Below are positions 8,587 to 16,414 of a stretch of DNA of 40,749 nucleotides, piece by piece. A program made the position numbers and the translations under genes. The stretch lies in contig DDJR01000113.1 in the NCBI GenBank assembly GCA_002339135.1, forward strand, positions 1 to 40,749. The letters are read 5' to 3'. The notes below the pieces were generated by a model. That model made no database searches. It was given only the letters and a program-made list of their open reading frames with translations, and was not told where the DNA came from. Origin of the DNA: Flavobacteriales bacterium UBA2619. GTDB taxonomy: Bacteria; Bacteroidota; Bacteroidia; Flavobacteriales_D; Sanyastnellaceae. Position 1 is the stretch's first letter. Each line of letters starts with the position of its first letter.

Positions 8587-10362
8587 ATGAGCGGAATTAG
8601 AAACATTGCCATCATTGCCCACGTTGACCACGGTAAAACAACCCTAGTCGACAAAATGATTCACCGTTGTCAAGTTGTTGATCCACACAAAGAGGTCGGT
8701 GAACTTATTCTTGACAACAACGACCTTGAGCGTGAAAGAGGAATTACAATTCTTTCAAAGAATGTAAGTGCGATGTGGAAGGGCACGAAAATCAACATCA
8801 TCGATACTCCTGGTCACGCCGATTTCGGAGGAGAAGTTGAGCGTGTTCTTAAGATGGCTGACGCTGTCCTGCTTCTTGTAGACGCCTTTGAAGGTGCTAT
8901 GCCCCAAACCCGTTTTGTTCTAGGAAAAGCAATTGAACTGGGTCTTAAGCCACTCGTAGTTGTAAACAAAGTCGACAAAGAAAATTGCACACCGGACATC
9001 GTACATGAACAGATTTTTGATCTCATGTTCAACCTCGATGCAACTGAAGAGCAACTGGACTTCCCTACAGCATATGGTTCCGCGAAGCACAACTGGATGG
9101 CTGAAGATTGGCAGAAGCCTACAGAAGATATTGACTTCCTCTTGGACCTTATCGTATCTGAAGTGCCTCCTGCACCTTTTCACGAAGGAGATCCACAAAT
9201 GCAGATTACATCTCTTGATTACTCTAAATACACAGGAAGAATTGCTATCGGACGCTTGTACAGAGGAGAACTTCACGCAAACAGTGACTACGCTCTTTCC
9301 ACAGCAGATGGTGTCAAGAAAGTCAGAGCCAAGGAGCTTTTCTTGTTTACAGGTTTGGGTAAAGAAAAAGTTGACATGGTTCGTGCAGGCGACATTTGTG
9401 CAATTAATGGCATCGAGGATTTCGAAATAGGAGACACAATCACTGACCTTGAGAACCCCGACGCAATCGAACGCATCGCTGTTGACGAGCCTACAATGAG
9501 TCTTTTATTCACCATCAACACGTCTCCATTTTTAGGAAAAGACGGAGACTACCTGACATCTAGACACATTCGTGAACGACTAGAATTGGAGCTTCAAAAG
9601 AACTTAGCGCTGAAAGTTGAACAAACAGATTCAGAGGACAAGTGGAACGTTTTTGGCCGTGGAGTCCTTCATCTGTCCGTATTAATCGAGACAATGCGTC
9701 GCGAGGGATATGAGTTGCAAGTTGGAAAACCTCAAGTCATCTTTAAAGAAGTTGACGGAAAAAAGCAAGAGCCTTATGAGCACTTGGTAATCGATGTTCC
9801 TGAAAGTTCTGCCGGAAAAGCTACAGAGCTTGTGATGATGAGAAAAGGCATGCTTCAGGTGATGGAACCAAAAGGAGATCTGCAACATATGGAGTACCGC
9901 ATCCCTTCTCGTGGACTCATCGGTCTCAGAAACCAAATTTTAACAGCCACATCAGGTGAAGCAATCATGACACATCGTTTTATTGAATACGATGTGTACG
10001 CAGGTGAAATCTCAACCCGTCTTTCTGGATCTCTCGTGAGTTCTGAGCTCGGTCAAGCCCGAGCTTATGAGATTGACCGCCTGCAAGAAAGAGGAACCTT
10101 CTACATCGATCCAGGCCAAGAGATTTATCCAGGCCAAGTTGTCGGAGAGTCATCTCGCAACACTGACATGGAACTCAATCTTGTTCGCGGAAAGAAGCAT
10201 TCCAATGTGCGTTCTTCAGGAACAGACAAGGGACTGAAAATTGCTCCTGCAAAGAACATGTCTCTCGAAGAGTACATGGAGTGGATTTCTGACACTGAAT
10301 ACATTGAGGTTACACCCAAGGCTTTGCGAGTGAGGAAAATACCTGGAACAAAAATTCCATAG
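8587..10362 (+). CDS. typA: Translational GTPase TypA/BipA
   Basis: 591 residues, close to the family's usual length of about 600. The GTPase domain shows G1 AHVDHGKTT (residues 11-19), a switch region with ERERGITI (48-55), G3 DTPGHADFGGEV (73-84) and G4 NKVD (127-130). Elongation-factor domains II, III and V follow, plus the TypA-specific C-terminal region with SRGLIGLRNQILTATSGEAI and KHSNVRSSGTDKG. TypA binds the ribosome in a GTP-dependent way and is linked to 50S assembly and stress or cold adaptation. It is transcribed divergently from the export operon across a 122-base gap and is followed after 23 bases by a secreted nuclease/phosphatase gene. A housekeeping gene with no anomaly. Confidence 0.97.
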   Translation: MSGIRNIAIIAHVDHGKTTLVDKMIHRCQVVDPHKEVGELILDNNDLERERGITILSKNVSAMWKGTKINIIDTPGHADFGGEVERVLKMADAVLLLVDAFEGAMPQTRFVLGKAIELGLKPLVVVNKVDKENCTPDIVHEQIFDLMFNLDATEEQLDFPTAYGSAKHNWMAEDWQKPTEDIDFLLDLIVSEVPPAPFHEGDPQMQITSLDYSKYTGRIAIGRLYRGELHANSDYALSTADGVKKVRAKELFLFTGLGKEKVDMVRAGDICAINGIEDFEIGDTITDLENPDAIERIAVDEPTMSLLFTINTSPFLGKDGDYLTSRHIRERLELELQKNLALKVEQTDSEDKWNVFGRGVLHLSVLIETMRREGYELQVGKPQVIFKEVDGKKQEPYEHLVIDVPESSAGKATELVMMRKGMLQVMEPKGDLQHMEYRIPSRGLIGLRNQILTATSGEAIMTHRFIEYDVYAGEISTRLSGSLVSSELGQARAYEIDRLQERGTFYIDPGQEIYPGQVVGESSRNTDMELNLVRGKKHSNVRSSGTDKGLKIAPAKNMSLEEYMEWISDTEYIEVTPKALRVRKIPGTKIP

Positions 10363-10385
10363 TCTACCTAACAATTAATTACTTC

Positions 10386-11450
10386 ATGATGAGTCGTCTC
10401 TTATGTTCGGTATTGTTGTACTCGTTTTTTTTTGGGGCTGAAGCCCAAACATTAGACGACCTAACATTCGGCACACCCGATGCGCTTGAAATTGCCACAT
10501 GGAATATTGAATGGTTTCCTAAAAACGGTCAAACCACAGTCAACTATGTGAGTGAAATTATTGAGAACCTAGACCTCGACGTTTATGCTATCCAAGAGAT
10601 TGACGACACGACCATCTTTAAAACCATGGTTGATGGACTCGAACATTATGAATACATCATGATGAACGATTGGTTCGGAGGACTTGTTTTTGTTTACAAC
10701 AGTGATCGAATTGAGGTTCTGGAGGCATTTGAGATTTATACAAGTTCTCCATTTTGGAATCCACTTCCAAGATCACCTCTGGTGATGAAGTTTAAACATC
10801 TTGGAGAGGTGATTTACGCTATCAACAACCATTACAAATGCTGTGGAGACGGCAGCATTGATCTTGGTAACAGCAACGATGAGGAAAACAGAAGACTTGA
10901 GGCAAATGTCTTAATCGAAGAGTATATCAGCACTTATCTAAGTGAGGATCGTGTTGTTCTTTTGGGCGATTTAAACGATGTGATTTCCGAGCCGGCATTT
11001 AGCAATGTCTTCACTCCTTTTCTGAACAATCCTGAAAACTATATGTTCGCAGACATGGAATTAGCTCTGGGGGCAATCGAAGGATGGTCTTACCCAAGCT
11101 GGCCTTCTCACATAGACCACATCCTGATTACGAATGAGCTGGAAAGTGATTTTTATCAGCCTGAGACAGTTGTGGAGACCATTGATATCGCATCGCATTT
11201 AACCGGTGGATGGAGTATGTATGACTCAAACATCAGCGATCACAGACCCGTAGTGATGAGAATCGTGCCTTCTCCAGTTGGCGGAACAGATTTGACGCCA
11301 GACAATCATTTTTCAAATGTAAAGTTGATTGGAATCTTTGATGTGTTGGGTCGAGAATGTGAATACCAACCGAACCAACTGTTGATGTATCGTTACAGCA
11401 ACGGAACAGTCTCAAAGCGGGTGAGCGCTTCCGAGAGACAGCCAGAGTAA
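10386..11450 (+). CDS. Secreted endonuclease/exonuclease/phosphatase family protein with abbreviated sorting-like tail
   Basis: 354 residues with a signal peptide (cleavage likely after AEA, residue 20). The DNase I-like fold is supported by its metal and catalytic signatures: ATWNIEWFP with N40, AIQEID with E71, a NNHYK stretch near 147-151, LLGDLNDV with D195 and N197, SHIDHIL near 241-247 and SDHRPVVM with D285 and H286. The family hydrolyses phosphodiesters or phosphomonoesters, and without a substrate clue it could be a DNase, a sugar-phosphate or an inositol-phosphate phosphatase. After residue 312 it ends with IGIFDVLGRE and a YSNGTVSKRV strand, which looks like a shortened T9SS C-terminal domain. 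A very similar tail occurs in the Kunitz protein at 34283-35041. The start is ATG 10386 or the adjacent ATG 10389. Possibly co-transcribed with typA. Confidence 0.85.
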   Translation: MMSRLLCSVLLYSFFFGAEAQTLDDLTFGTPDALEIATWNIEWFPKNGQTTVNYVSEIIENLDLDVYAIQEIDDTTIFKTMVDGLEHYEYIMMNDWFGGLVFVYNSDRIEVLEAFEIYTSSPFWNPLPRSPLVMKFKHLGEVIYAINNHYKCCGDGSIDLGNSNDEENRRLEANVLIEEYISTYLSEDRVVLLGDLNDVISEPAFSNVFTPFLNNPENYMFADMELALGAIEGWSYPSWPSHIDHILITNELESDFYQPETVVETIDIASHLTGGWSMYDSNISDHRPVVMRIVPSPVGGTDLTPDNHFSNVKLIGIFDVLGRECEYQPNQLLMYRYSNGTVSKRVSASERQPE

Positions 11451-11485
11451 AAGCTGCCATAAGGTATTCAAGGGATAAAATGAAA

Positions 11486-12970
11486 TCACAATACGATTCG
11501 TTCTATCGCTTTAGACCAAAGAGCTTTTTTTCCTTCTCTCCACGCTAGAGATTTTTCAGGATCAAACGACCTTTCCAACTCTGGAAGTTTTGATATTTCT
11601 TGTAAAGTAAGCTCACCGATTGTCAAAGCGGCCATGTACGCCACACCTGCTGCGGTCGATTCTACAAATGAAAGTCGTTCAATCGACACACCGAGAATAT
11701 CAGACTGAAATTGCATGAGGTAGTCATTGACAGATGCACCCCCGTCAACTTTAAGAGCAAATAGAGAGATTCCCGAACAGTCTTGCATCACATCAAGAAC
11801 ATCTTTAGACCTATACGCAATCGATTCCAAAGTGGCCCTTGTAATCGAGTCTCTTCCAGTATCACGAGTAAGACCTAAGATTGCTCCTCTTGCATGCATG
11901 TCCCAATAAGGTGTACCTAACCCTGCAAAAGCAGGAACTACAACAACGGAGGAGTTGGGGTTTTTTTCTGCTTCACGAAAGGCAATATCTGACGCCGATT
12001 GGATGTCATCAAGGATCTCAATACCGGTGTGCAACCACTGAACGGCTGCCCCAGCAACAAACACACTGCCTTCTAAAGCGTAGGTAGTTGTGTCGCCAAT
12101 TTGCCACGCAATTGTATTGAGGAGGCCTGAATTGGAAGAGGGGATTTCAACACCTGTATTCATCAGCATAAAACATCCTGTCCCATAGGTGTTCTTTGCC
12201 ATTCCAGGAGAGAAACAGCCTTGGCCAAAAAGAGCTGATTGCTGGTCACCCAAAATGGCCGTGATGGGAATCGCTCCATGAGAGATCGATTGAAACTCTC
12301 CGAATTGATGAGACGATGGAAAGACATCTGGCATCATTTCTATTGGCACTTTTAATTGATTGAGCATTTCGCTGTCCCACTCAAAAGTTCGGAGATTAAA
12401 GAGCAGTGTTCTCGAGGCATTCGTGACATCCGTCGCGTGCACCTCCCCTTTGGTTAAATTGTATAAAATCCAACTGTCTACAGTACCAAAACACAACTCA
12501 CCATTTTTAGCTCTTTCCCTTGCACCCTCAACATTGTCTAATATCCATGCAATTTTTGTGCCCGAAAAATACGGGTCAATCACCAATCCTGTTGTGGTTT
12601 TTGCATATTCTGACAACCCAGCTTTTTTCAAACCATCACACACATCCGAAGTGCGTTTATCTTGCCAAACAATCGCGTTGTAAATCGGTTCACCACTCTT
12701 CTTATCCCATACAATAGCAGTTTCTCTCTGGTTAGTAATCCCCATAGCAATGACATCTCCCCCAATTAAAAGTTCGTGCCTAAGAATCTCCTGCAAGACT
12801 TTCAGTGTGGTGGAGAGAATCACAGCAGGATCATGCTCCACTTGTCCTGGAGAAGGAAATATTTGAGGCAGATCTGTTTGGGCTAAAGCAAGAAATTTTC
12901 CCTTATTCGTAAAAAGCACCGCCCGAGAACTCGTTGTACCTTGATCTATTGAAATTATAAAATCAGACAT
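11486..12970 (-). CDS. glpK: Glycerol kinase
   Basis: 494 residues from the ATG at 12970, matching the family's usual length of about 500. Start choice: MSDFIISIDQGTTSSRA is the canonical N-terminus, whereas a longer reading frame would run through the divergent gene at 13017. Seen: the FGGY phosphate-binding loop DQGTTSSRA (about residues 8-16), AIVWQDKRT, GDQQSALFGQGC, VFVAGAAVQWL and DGGASVNDYLMQFQSDILG. It transfers phosphate from ATP to glycerol to give glycerol-3-phosphate, feeding phospholipid synthesis or glycolysis. No glpF or glpD is adjacent. It is divergent, across only 46 bases, from a monoacylglycerol-lipase-like gene followed by an alkylglycerol-monooxygenase-like gene, both predicted to release glycerol. 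Confidence 0.96.
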   Translation of the reverse strand: MSDFIISIDQGTTSSRAVLFTNKGKFLALAQTDLPQIFPSPGQVEHDPAVILSTTLKVLQEILRHELLIGGDVIAMGITNQRETAIVWDKKSGEPIYNAIVWQDKRTSDVCDGLKKAGLSEYAKTTTGLVIDPYFSGTKIAWILDNVEGARERAKNGELCFGTVDSWILYNLTKGEVHATDVTNASRTLLFNLRTFEWDSEMLNQLKVPIEMMPDVFPSSHQFGEFQSISHGAIPITAILGDQQSALFGQGCFSPGMAKNTYGTGCFMLMNTGVEIPSSNSGLLNTIAWQIGDTTTYALEGSVFVAGAAVQWLHTGIEILDDIQSASDIAFREAEKNPNSSVVVVPAFAGLGTPYWDMHARGAILGLTRDTGRDSITRATLESIAYRSKDVLDVMQDCSGISLFALKVDGGASVNDYLMQFQSDILGVSIERLSFVESTAAGVAYMAALTIGELTLQEISKLPELERSFDPEKSLAWREGKKALWSKAIERIVL

Positions 12971-12980
12971 GGCGAAATTT

Positions 12981-13004
12981 TTGTTATCTTTTGCAAAATA
13001 ACAA
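12981..13004. promoter_or_regulatory. Dyad symmetry in the glpK / lipase-like divergent promoter
   Basis: In the 46-base gap, TTGTTAT (12981-12987) and ATAACAA (12998-13004) form a 7-base inverted repeat around TTTTGC-containing sequence. TATCTTTTG on the plus strand resembles a stretched -7 box. It could be an operator shared by both genes or simply back-to-back promoter elements. Confidence 0.45.
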
Positions 13005-13016
13005 GCACACGTCGAA

Positions 13017-13829
13017 ATGCAAGCATACGAACTCAAAACATCAGATGGATTAAGTCTACACGCCCAAACGTGGAACGATGTTTTAGATGCTGAACGTACA
13101 CTGTTAATAGTGCACGGATTGGGCGAGCACCAGAACCGGTATGCCCATGTCGCAGAACATTTCGTCCAAGACAATTTCCAAGTGTATTCATATGACCAAA
13201 GAGGCCATGGGAAATCTGACGGTCCAAGAGGTCACTCACCCAGCCTGTCTCACAATCTTGACGACCTCCAGGTCGTTATTGACAGCATTCCCCATAAGAA
13301 CCTATACATCTATGCACATAGCTTTGGGGCAAACGTCGCAGTAAACTTCTTGCTTCGAAGAAATGGTGATGCCGTGAAAGCTGTGGTTCTAAGTGCTGCT
13401 TGGCTGAAGCTCTTCATAAAGCCATCAAAAGTTGACTTTATGCTGGCAACCATCATGAACCTAATTTACCCGAAATACTCACAAGACAATCAACTCGACC
13501 CGAACAATCTTTCATATATAAAGCAAGTAGGTATCGACTATGTGAACGATCCTCTGCGAAACAATAAGATTTCTGCCGGGCTGTTCAAGTCCTTTTATGC
13601 AAGCGGTTTATGGGCAATTGAGAATGCTGGAGGATTAACAACGCCCACACTTTTAATTCACGGGGCTGATGATAAGATCACAGATGCACAAGGAAGTCAA
13701 GACTTTTCTGAATCCGCTGGAGAACTGGCAACTTTACGCATCTATGAAAAAACAAAGCACGAACTGCACAGCGACTACAAATCAAAAGAAGTGTTGCATG
13801 ACGTAAGCACTTGGTTTAAAACAATCTAA
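13017..13829 (+). CDS. Alpha/beta hydrolase, monoacylglycerol-lipase-like (serine aminopeptidase S33 family)
   Basis: 270 residues, no signal peptide. The layout matches the monoacylglycerol lipase group: oxyanion-hole HGLGEHQNRY at residues 33-42, DQRGHGKSDGPRGH at 60-73, nucleophile elbow YAHSFGANVA at 99-108 (Ser102), acid residue in HGADDKITD at 215-223, and catalytic His248 in TKHELHSD. The elbow is A-H-S-F-G instead of the usual G-x-S-x-G, so its first glycine is replaced by alanine. Predicted reaction: hydrolysis of a monoacylglycerol or similar ester to fatty acid and glycerol, in the cytoplasm or at the inner membrane face. The stop overlaps the next ATG (TAATG), coupling it to the membrane oxygenase. 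The divergent neighbour glpK supports a glycerol-releasing role, but substrate is inferred. Confidence 0.82.
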   Translation: MQAYELKTSDGLSLHAQTWNDVLDAERTLLIVHGLGEHQNRYAHVAEHFVQDNFQVYSYDQRGHGKSDGPRGHSPSLSHNLDDLQVVIDSIPHKNLYIYAHSFGANVAVNFLLRRNGDAVKAVVLSAAWLKLFIKPSKVDFMLATIMNLIYPKYSQDNQLDPNNLSYIKQVGIDYVNDPLRNNKISAGLFKSFYASGLWAIENAGGLTTPTLLIHGADDKITDAQGSQDFSESAGELATLRIYEKTKHELHSDYKSKEVLHDVSTWFKTI

Positions 13830-14701
13830 TGGGAGATATCACGAACTACGCAATTCCCTTTTTCTTCTTGACTTTGGTGATCGAAGTGGCACTCAGCATT
13901 CGTGGAAACCGTGAGTCGTATGCAAAAAAAGACACCATTGCAAGCTTGTCAATGGGAATAGGAAGCATTGGCAGTTCTCTCATCACTAAAGGTTTGAAGT
14001 TTGGGGTTTTTAGTTTCTTGTATGGATATAGAATCATCGAGATTCCTGTGGTTTGGTGGGGAGTCATTGCCCTCTTACTCGCAGATGACTTCTCCTATTA
14101 CTGGTTCCACAGAATGAGCCACAAGATGAGGTACTTCTGGGCTTCACACATCGTCCATCACTCCTCACAACACTACAATCTATCTACTGCATTGCGCCAA
14201 TCATGGACAGGAGAAATCTCCGGTTCATTTTTATTCTATGCATGGATGCCACTCGTTGGATTCGATCCATTGTGGATTTTGACCGCCCAGTCAATCAATT
14301 TAATTTATCAATATTGGATACACACTGAGGTGATTCGTAAAATGCCTCGCTGGTTTGAATTTCTTTTCAACACTCCCTCACATCACAGAGTCCATCACGC
14401 AAGTGATCTAGAATACCTTGACATGAATTACGCGGGCATGCTCATTATTTGGGACAGAATGTTTGGAACATTCATCAAAGAAATAAAGCAACCGACATAC
14501 GGACTCGTCACAAACATATCAACCTACAACCCCGCAAGAATCGCATTTGCAGAATGGGGAAACATCGCGAGAGATTTCAAGAAAAGTTCAGGAACATTGA
14601 ATAAAATTAGGAGTGTTTTCGCCCCTCCTGGATGGAGTCAAGACGGGTCAACGTTAACGACAGAGGAGATGCGTGCAGAGGAAATTAGCGCTCCCAGGTG
14701 A
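13829..14701 (+). CDS. Sterol desaturase/fatty acid hydroxylase superfamily protein, alkylglycerol-monooxygenase-like
   Basis: 290 residues with several membrane segments (about 8-24, 45-65, 73-90, 130-165). The di-iron histidine clusters are all present: HRMSH (94-98), HIVHH (107-111), H165 in the YQYWIHTEVI stretch, and HHRVHH (185-190). The segments HHSSQHYNLSTALRQS and NYAGMLIIWDRMFGTF closely resemble what I recall of animal alkylglycerol monooxygenase (TMEM195/AGMO), more than sterol C5 desaturases. AGMO cleaves the ether bond of alkylglycerols to glycerol and a fatty aldehyde, using O2 and tetrahydrobiopterin. The gene is translationally coupled to the lipase-like hydrolase and near glpK. 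Its 3' end overlaps the convergent glycosyltransferase gene by 17 bases. Superfamily certain; AGMO activity is an inference, and the pterin source is unknown. Confidence 0.83.
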   Translation: MGDITNYAIPFFFLTLVIEVALSIRGNRESYAKKDTIASLSMGIGSIGSSLITKGLKFGVFSFLYGYRIIEIPVVWWGVIALLLADDFSYYWFHRMSHKMRYFWASHIVHHSSQHYNLSTALRQSWTGEISGSFLFYAWMPLVGFDPLWILTAQSINLIYQYWIHTEVIRKMPRWFEFLFNTPSHHRVHHASDLEYLDMNYAGMLIIWDRMFGTFIKEIKQPTYGLVTNISTYNPARIAFAEWGNIARDFKKSSGTLNKIRSVFAPPGWSQDGSTLTTEEMRAEEISAPR

Positions 14702-15773
14702 TTTTACTGTATTTCTCGAGTTTGAGAAGCTGTGCCATGTAAGAAAAAACCAACAGCAGCGTTTCTTTCACGAAAACAGGACGTGTAACACTTAACACAA
14801 GGAGTATCAAGCCTGAGATAGAAAAATGCCCAAATCGAATTTCAGAACAAGTGAAAAGTGCAGATAGTGATCCTGCCGCAAACAAGACGGGCGCAACATA
14901 CTTCATATATTTCTGGCCATACAGGAAAACAAGTTGTTTAAGTCCAATGCTGAAAAGCAAACCACGGTAATCGCGAATGATTTGGATTAAACCTGCAGTG
15001 ATTCTTCCTTGACGTCGGCCACTGTAAAACAAATCCCAGTTGACATCGTGCACAATCGAACGGGACTCAAGGATAACACGTTTGCGATGTTTCATGACGT
15101 TAAGCGAAACAAAAAGGTCATCTAAAATGATATCCTTGGGGAACGGATGTAAAACACAACTGGCTCTTACAAGGTAAAGAGCACCGCAAACACCCGTTGT
15201 GGAACCTTTCAGACTTTCAAGTTTCTTTAAACGATTCATCAATGTTCTACTGGGTGAGGATTTTCCAGACAGAACAAGTTCTGAAGTTACAGCACCGACT
15301 TCAGGGTCTAACAAATTTGAGAGAAGATGCTTGATCGAATTGGGCTCAAAGTTCTGTCTGACATCTGAGAAAATAAAAAGTGGATATTGAGCGACTTCCA
15401 TGCCAACATTCAGCGCATTTGGTTTGCCCTGACGTTTTGAAACGAGGCGGTAGATAATTTTATTATCTTCGGCCAACTGTTCTAGTGTTTTGTTAGACCC
15501 ATCATCAGATCCGTCAGATACTACAACAATTTCAAACATTGTAACGCCGGCATCCTGGAATTGACTTTGGATTTCTAGCACCTTGCGCTCGATGTGATCA
15601 ACTTCGTTGTGACAAGCTATGATAGCTGAAACACCATCTAAGCCTCGGGAAGATCTTTCGTCTTTTTCTAAAGAGGGTTTCACACGTGGCAAAATGACCA
15701 GCCCCAAAAAATAATCCGAAGCTGGAAGGACCAAGAGCCCCATAATTGCAATATAAAAAACCAGTGATATCAA
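14685..15773 (-). CDS. Membrane GT2 family glycosyltransferase
   Basis: 362 residues. One N-terminal membrane helix (about 4-26) precedes a GT-A domain with GVSAIIACHNE (48-58), the nucleotide-binding IVVVSDGSDDGSN (about 81-93), FSDVRQNF (about 133-140, the DxD-like position) and LDDLFVSLNV (about 216-225). A GRRQGRIT segment resembles the QxxRW motif of processive synthases. Three or so C-terminal helices lie at about 260-345. This is the layout of cellulose/hyaluronan-synthase-like enzymes that polymerise or extend a glycan at the inner membrane. It follows the GreA-like gene by 30 bases and lies downstream of an MBOAT/AlgJ-like pair, so it may take part in making a surface polysaccharide that the pair acylates. 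The 3' end overlaps the convergent gene by 17 bases. Confidence 0.87.
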   Translation of the reverse strand: MISLVFYIAIMGLLVLPASDYFLGLVILPRVKPSLEKDERSSRGLDGVSAIIACHNEVDHIERKVLEIQSQFQDAGVTMFEIVVVSDGSDDGSNKTLEQLAEDNKIIYRLVSKRQGKPNALNVGMEVAQYPLFIFSDVRQNFEPNSIKHLLSNLLDPEVGAVTSELVLSGKSSPSRTLMNRLKKLESLKGSTTGVCGALYLVRASCVLHPFPKDIILDDLFVSLNVMKHRKRVILESRSIVHDVNWDLFYSGRRQGRITAGLIQIIRDYRGLLFSIGLKQLVFLYGQKYMKYVAPVLFAAGSLSALFTCSEIRFGHFSISGLILLVLSVTRPVFVKETLLLVFSYMAQLLKLEKYSKITWER

Positions 15774-15803
15774 GTTACAAAGTTACTGCATTGATTTTGA
15801 TGA

Positions 15804-16286
15804 TTACTCTACGTGAAGAATATCTATTTTCCTGCCTTGAAAGAGCAATGAATCACCTTTAACAGCATTTTGCATGGCTTTACCAATGGGAGACCCGCCC
15901 GATATGGCATAAAAGAAATCAGGATCTTTAGACATGTCAGATTCTACATTCACTAGAATTTTACCCACACCCACACTCAAAAAGTACTTGGCATCTTTCG
16001 TAATGATTAAAGCGCCAAACTCAACTTTATTGCATATGTGATCAAGTGAAATTTTAGAAAGTTCATTTTGAAGAAACTCTGCATTGTTGAGTTGTGCCTT
16101 TGAAAGAGCAAGTTCACGCTCCATCATTGCACGACCTGTTTCGTGTTTATCTCCAGCAGAACCTTTCGTGGCAGTAGTTTTAGATTCTTCGGTGAAATCA
16201 ATTGACTGCTGAGCTGAGGAAATTTTACCTTCTATTTGAGCATTGAGAAGGGTAAGACAAACAACTTTAAATTGGCGATAATCCAC
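15804..16286 (-). CDS. GreA/GreB C-terminal-like domain protein
   Basis: 160 residues, start codon GTG. The N-terminal half is a helical, charged region (about 15-80) with SSAQQSIDFTEESK and SAGDKHETGRAMM. The C-terminal half contains GALIITKDAKYFLSVGVGKI and SGGSPIGKAMQNAVKGDSLL (about 128-147), which resembles the SPIGKAL...GD motif of the FKBP-like domain of GreA/GreB transcript cleavage factors. Relatives in Bacteroidota are often mislabelled 3-oxoacyl-ACP synthase; there is no thiolase fold here. A role at RNA polymerase is plausible by analogy with Rnk/Gre proteins but unproven. It lies 30 bases upstream of the glycosyltransferase gene and 128 bases downstream of the AlgJ-like gene. Confidence 0.7.
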   Translation of the reverse strand: MDYRQFKVVCLTLLNAQIEGKISSAQQSIDFTEESKTTATKGSAGDKHETGRAMMERELALSKAQLNNAEFLQNELSKISLDHICNKVEFGALIITKDAKYFLSVGVGKILVNVESDMSKDPDFFYAISGGSPIGKAMQNAVKGDSLLFQGRKIDILHVE

Positions 16287-16414
16287 CTTGTAAAACTAAC
16301 GCTATGTGAGCGAACTACCACGAAAATGTGTGGTTGGTCAAATATTATTTTAATGGAGGAGCATCACTGGACTAAGATCTTATTGATTGAGTTCATGACT
16401 ATCCTTCACGCTGA

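Noticed and set aside
12971..13171. Extended glycerol kinase start at 13174
   Set aside because: The extra 68 residues run antisense through the divergent lipase-like gene, and the standard glycerol kinase N-terminus begins at 12970.
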